Shown: one piece after another, positions 62,501 through 64,000 of the stretch | Numbering within the stretch: the stretch's first letter is position 1 | Layout: each line of letters begins with the position of its first letter | DNA from: Hymenolepis diminuta | Taxonomy: Eukaryota; Platyhelminthes; Cestoda; Cyclophyllidea; Hymenolepididae | NCBI GenBank assembly: GCA_900708905.1 | Contig: CAADRB010000040.1 | Span: forward strand, 271,576-335,575 | Direction: 5' to 3' | Length of the DNA: 64,000 bases | Translations under genes and position numbers: made by a program | Notes under the pieces: generated by a model | Databases searched by the model: none | What the model was told of the DNA's origin: nothing | What the model saw: only the letters and a program-made list of their open reading frames with translations

Positions 62501-64000
62501 CTGCAAGAAAAGAATAGCAAAAATACTAATTACAGGAGAGTTTTGCATGGCAGAACCATCCAATAAATAGACTATTTGTCCCAGATATGGGAGTAAATAT
62601 ATTCCTGCGTTACGAATTTATAAACTGGGACCATTTGAACTAAAAATGAATGGTTTGAAAATAACATTTATTAATATTTCCTTAATTTTATCTGTAATGT
62701 TAATATGGCATTAAAAAATTTCCACTAGAATATACTAACGAACGGCTCCGTAACTCCATCACCCAATCCTTCAAACTTGGTCAATTAAGATGTAAGCTTT
62801 CTTCTGCAATCAGAAGAATTTGAACTGGATGAGATGAAGAAAATACTAATGAATACAAGATTAGCCCTTGAAAATCAGCTGCAAAAACTAAGCTCCAAAC
62901 GAAAGCTAACAAAATCCCAAGATTTGAAATTTAAAGGATAGAGACCGCAACCGCAATTGGAGCTTTATAGAAATTCTTGTATCAAGAATGAAATCCTACA
63001 ATTTGTATTAACGCTATGTATCTCATATCAAAATCGCATTTTAGACGTGACAGTGTGTTTATTAGTACTATAACTCCTGAGTTCATAAGCCATTCATCTT
63101 CAACAGAAAGATTTTATCACGACAAAAGGCTCACGTTAGATGAAATTTTGCAGCCAAATATTAAACAATACCCTAAATCCCACACAAGGATAAACAAATG
63201 TAGATATCTCACGCTGACGCATAACGATTCGTAAAACGAAATGCGTCAACGTATATTACACCGTTCTGTGATTATACGTCACCTCGGATAACAATTATTC
63301 AATTCTGTTATTCACGGTCTTTACCGCATTCCTTGTTAACGCATTACTGTTATCGCCCATGACAGTGCAAAAACTTGTACAAGTTTTAATTATGGATCAA
63401 GGAAATGCAGATGATAAAGTCAGGAGATCAAAAGTCTTAAATATGGAAGCATCAAATTGTGAGATATTTCATAGGGAGTACAGTTTACTTTTTAATGACC
63501 TAATATTCAAATTTCATGAATTGACAACTACATTTATGAGATAATGTTCACGATTCTTGTAGCTTACGGACTATTTGATTCAGTTCCGTGATTGACAATC
63601 CCATCTAGATTTATTTGTACCATGCTGCAGCCGAAAACGGGTATATTAGACTAACGACGATCATTGTAAATTTTATTTGCTGATCTCTTATTACGGTTTT
63701 CTTGCCCACCTATTTTCTTTTCATTAATTTATACATAGAGACTGAATATGTTCACTTTCAGCTATTTCCCCCGAATTTAGAGACTGTCTTCTTATTGGAT
63801 AATAGATGAGGGTAAGCCTCAGCTAATTCAGATTTTCATTCGTTGATGGAACTTTGTGAACCTAATAGTATCAAGCATCAACCAAATATTCCAACTATTT
63901 GATGACTCAAGAAGCTTTGCTCTAGAAGTTCAGATTTATAAATTATTGCAACCAGTCATTTTCAGCGATGCATAGCTTCAAAGTACTTAAAATCTTCAAT
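62501..64000. other. Probable TNPO3 intron, nothing further recognised
   Basis: The exon at 62384-62500 has a good upstream acceptor (TTCTTGCAG on the minus strand), so this is intron. I found no further TNPO3 exon up to the window end. The plus-strand frames at 63016-63234 and 63359-63544 are unrecognised. Confidence 0.5.

Overview
The window is nuclear DNA of a metazoan, most likely a parasitic flatworm (Neodermata). I could not settle the class; a tapeworm fits slightly best. The evidence is AT-rich DNA, multi-exon genes mixing 36-76 bp micro-introns with introns up to 12 kb, a tightly packed gene pair with an AG acceptor just before the second ATG (as in spliced-leader trans-splicing), and decayed Gypsy and non-LTR retrotransposons. 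There is no bacterial, phage or CRISPR-like content. Gene names rest on protein similarity recalled from known families, not on a search.

Layout. 871-1230 (+): last exon of syntaxin-5. 1341-5442 (+): METTL1 tRNA guanine-N7 methyltransferase in three exons, with a broken Gypsy pol copy in intron 1. 5443-14642: no gene seen. 14643-22251 (-): 20 exons of a short, divergent HECTD1-type HECT ubiquitin ligase; the exon phases close into 1,836 codons plus stop. 22252-32650: gene-poor, with a decayed non-LTR retrotransposon (24.6-26.0 kb) and dispersed repeats. 32651-35637 (-): six-exon divergent NOP56. 39282-57186 (-): five-exon claudin-like four-pass membrane protein with a 12.4-kb intron full of repeats and a second Gypsy remnant. 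57809-60161 (+): COX18 mitochondrial insertase in four exons, one intron being a 36-nt in-frame micro-intron. 60372-62500 (-): the last four exons of transportin-3 (TNPO3); the rest lies beyond the window.

The genes are housekeeping functions (Golgi fusion, tRNA modification, ubiquitination, box C/D snoRNP assembly, cell junctions, cytochrome oxidase assembly, nuclear import of SR proteins) and do not form one pathway. The arrangement is informative: a same-strand STX5-METTL1 pair with a 110-bp gap, a head-to-head claudin/COX18 pair, and a tail-to-tail COX18/TNPO3 pair with interleaved poly(A) signals.

I found no convincing new molecular system. The points most worth checking are the HECTD1-like gene with no ATG at its first visible exon (possible spliced-leader AUG), its loss of the MIB region, the NOP56 lacking a core Nop-domain motif, the 36-nt in-frame intron, a GC-AG intron, and several uncharacterised short repeat families.
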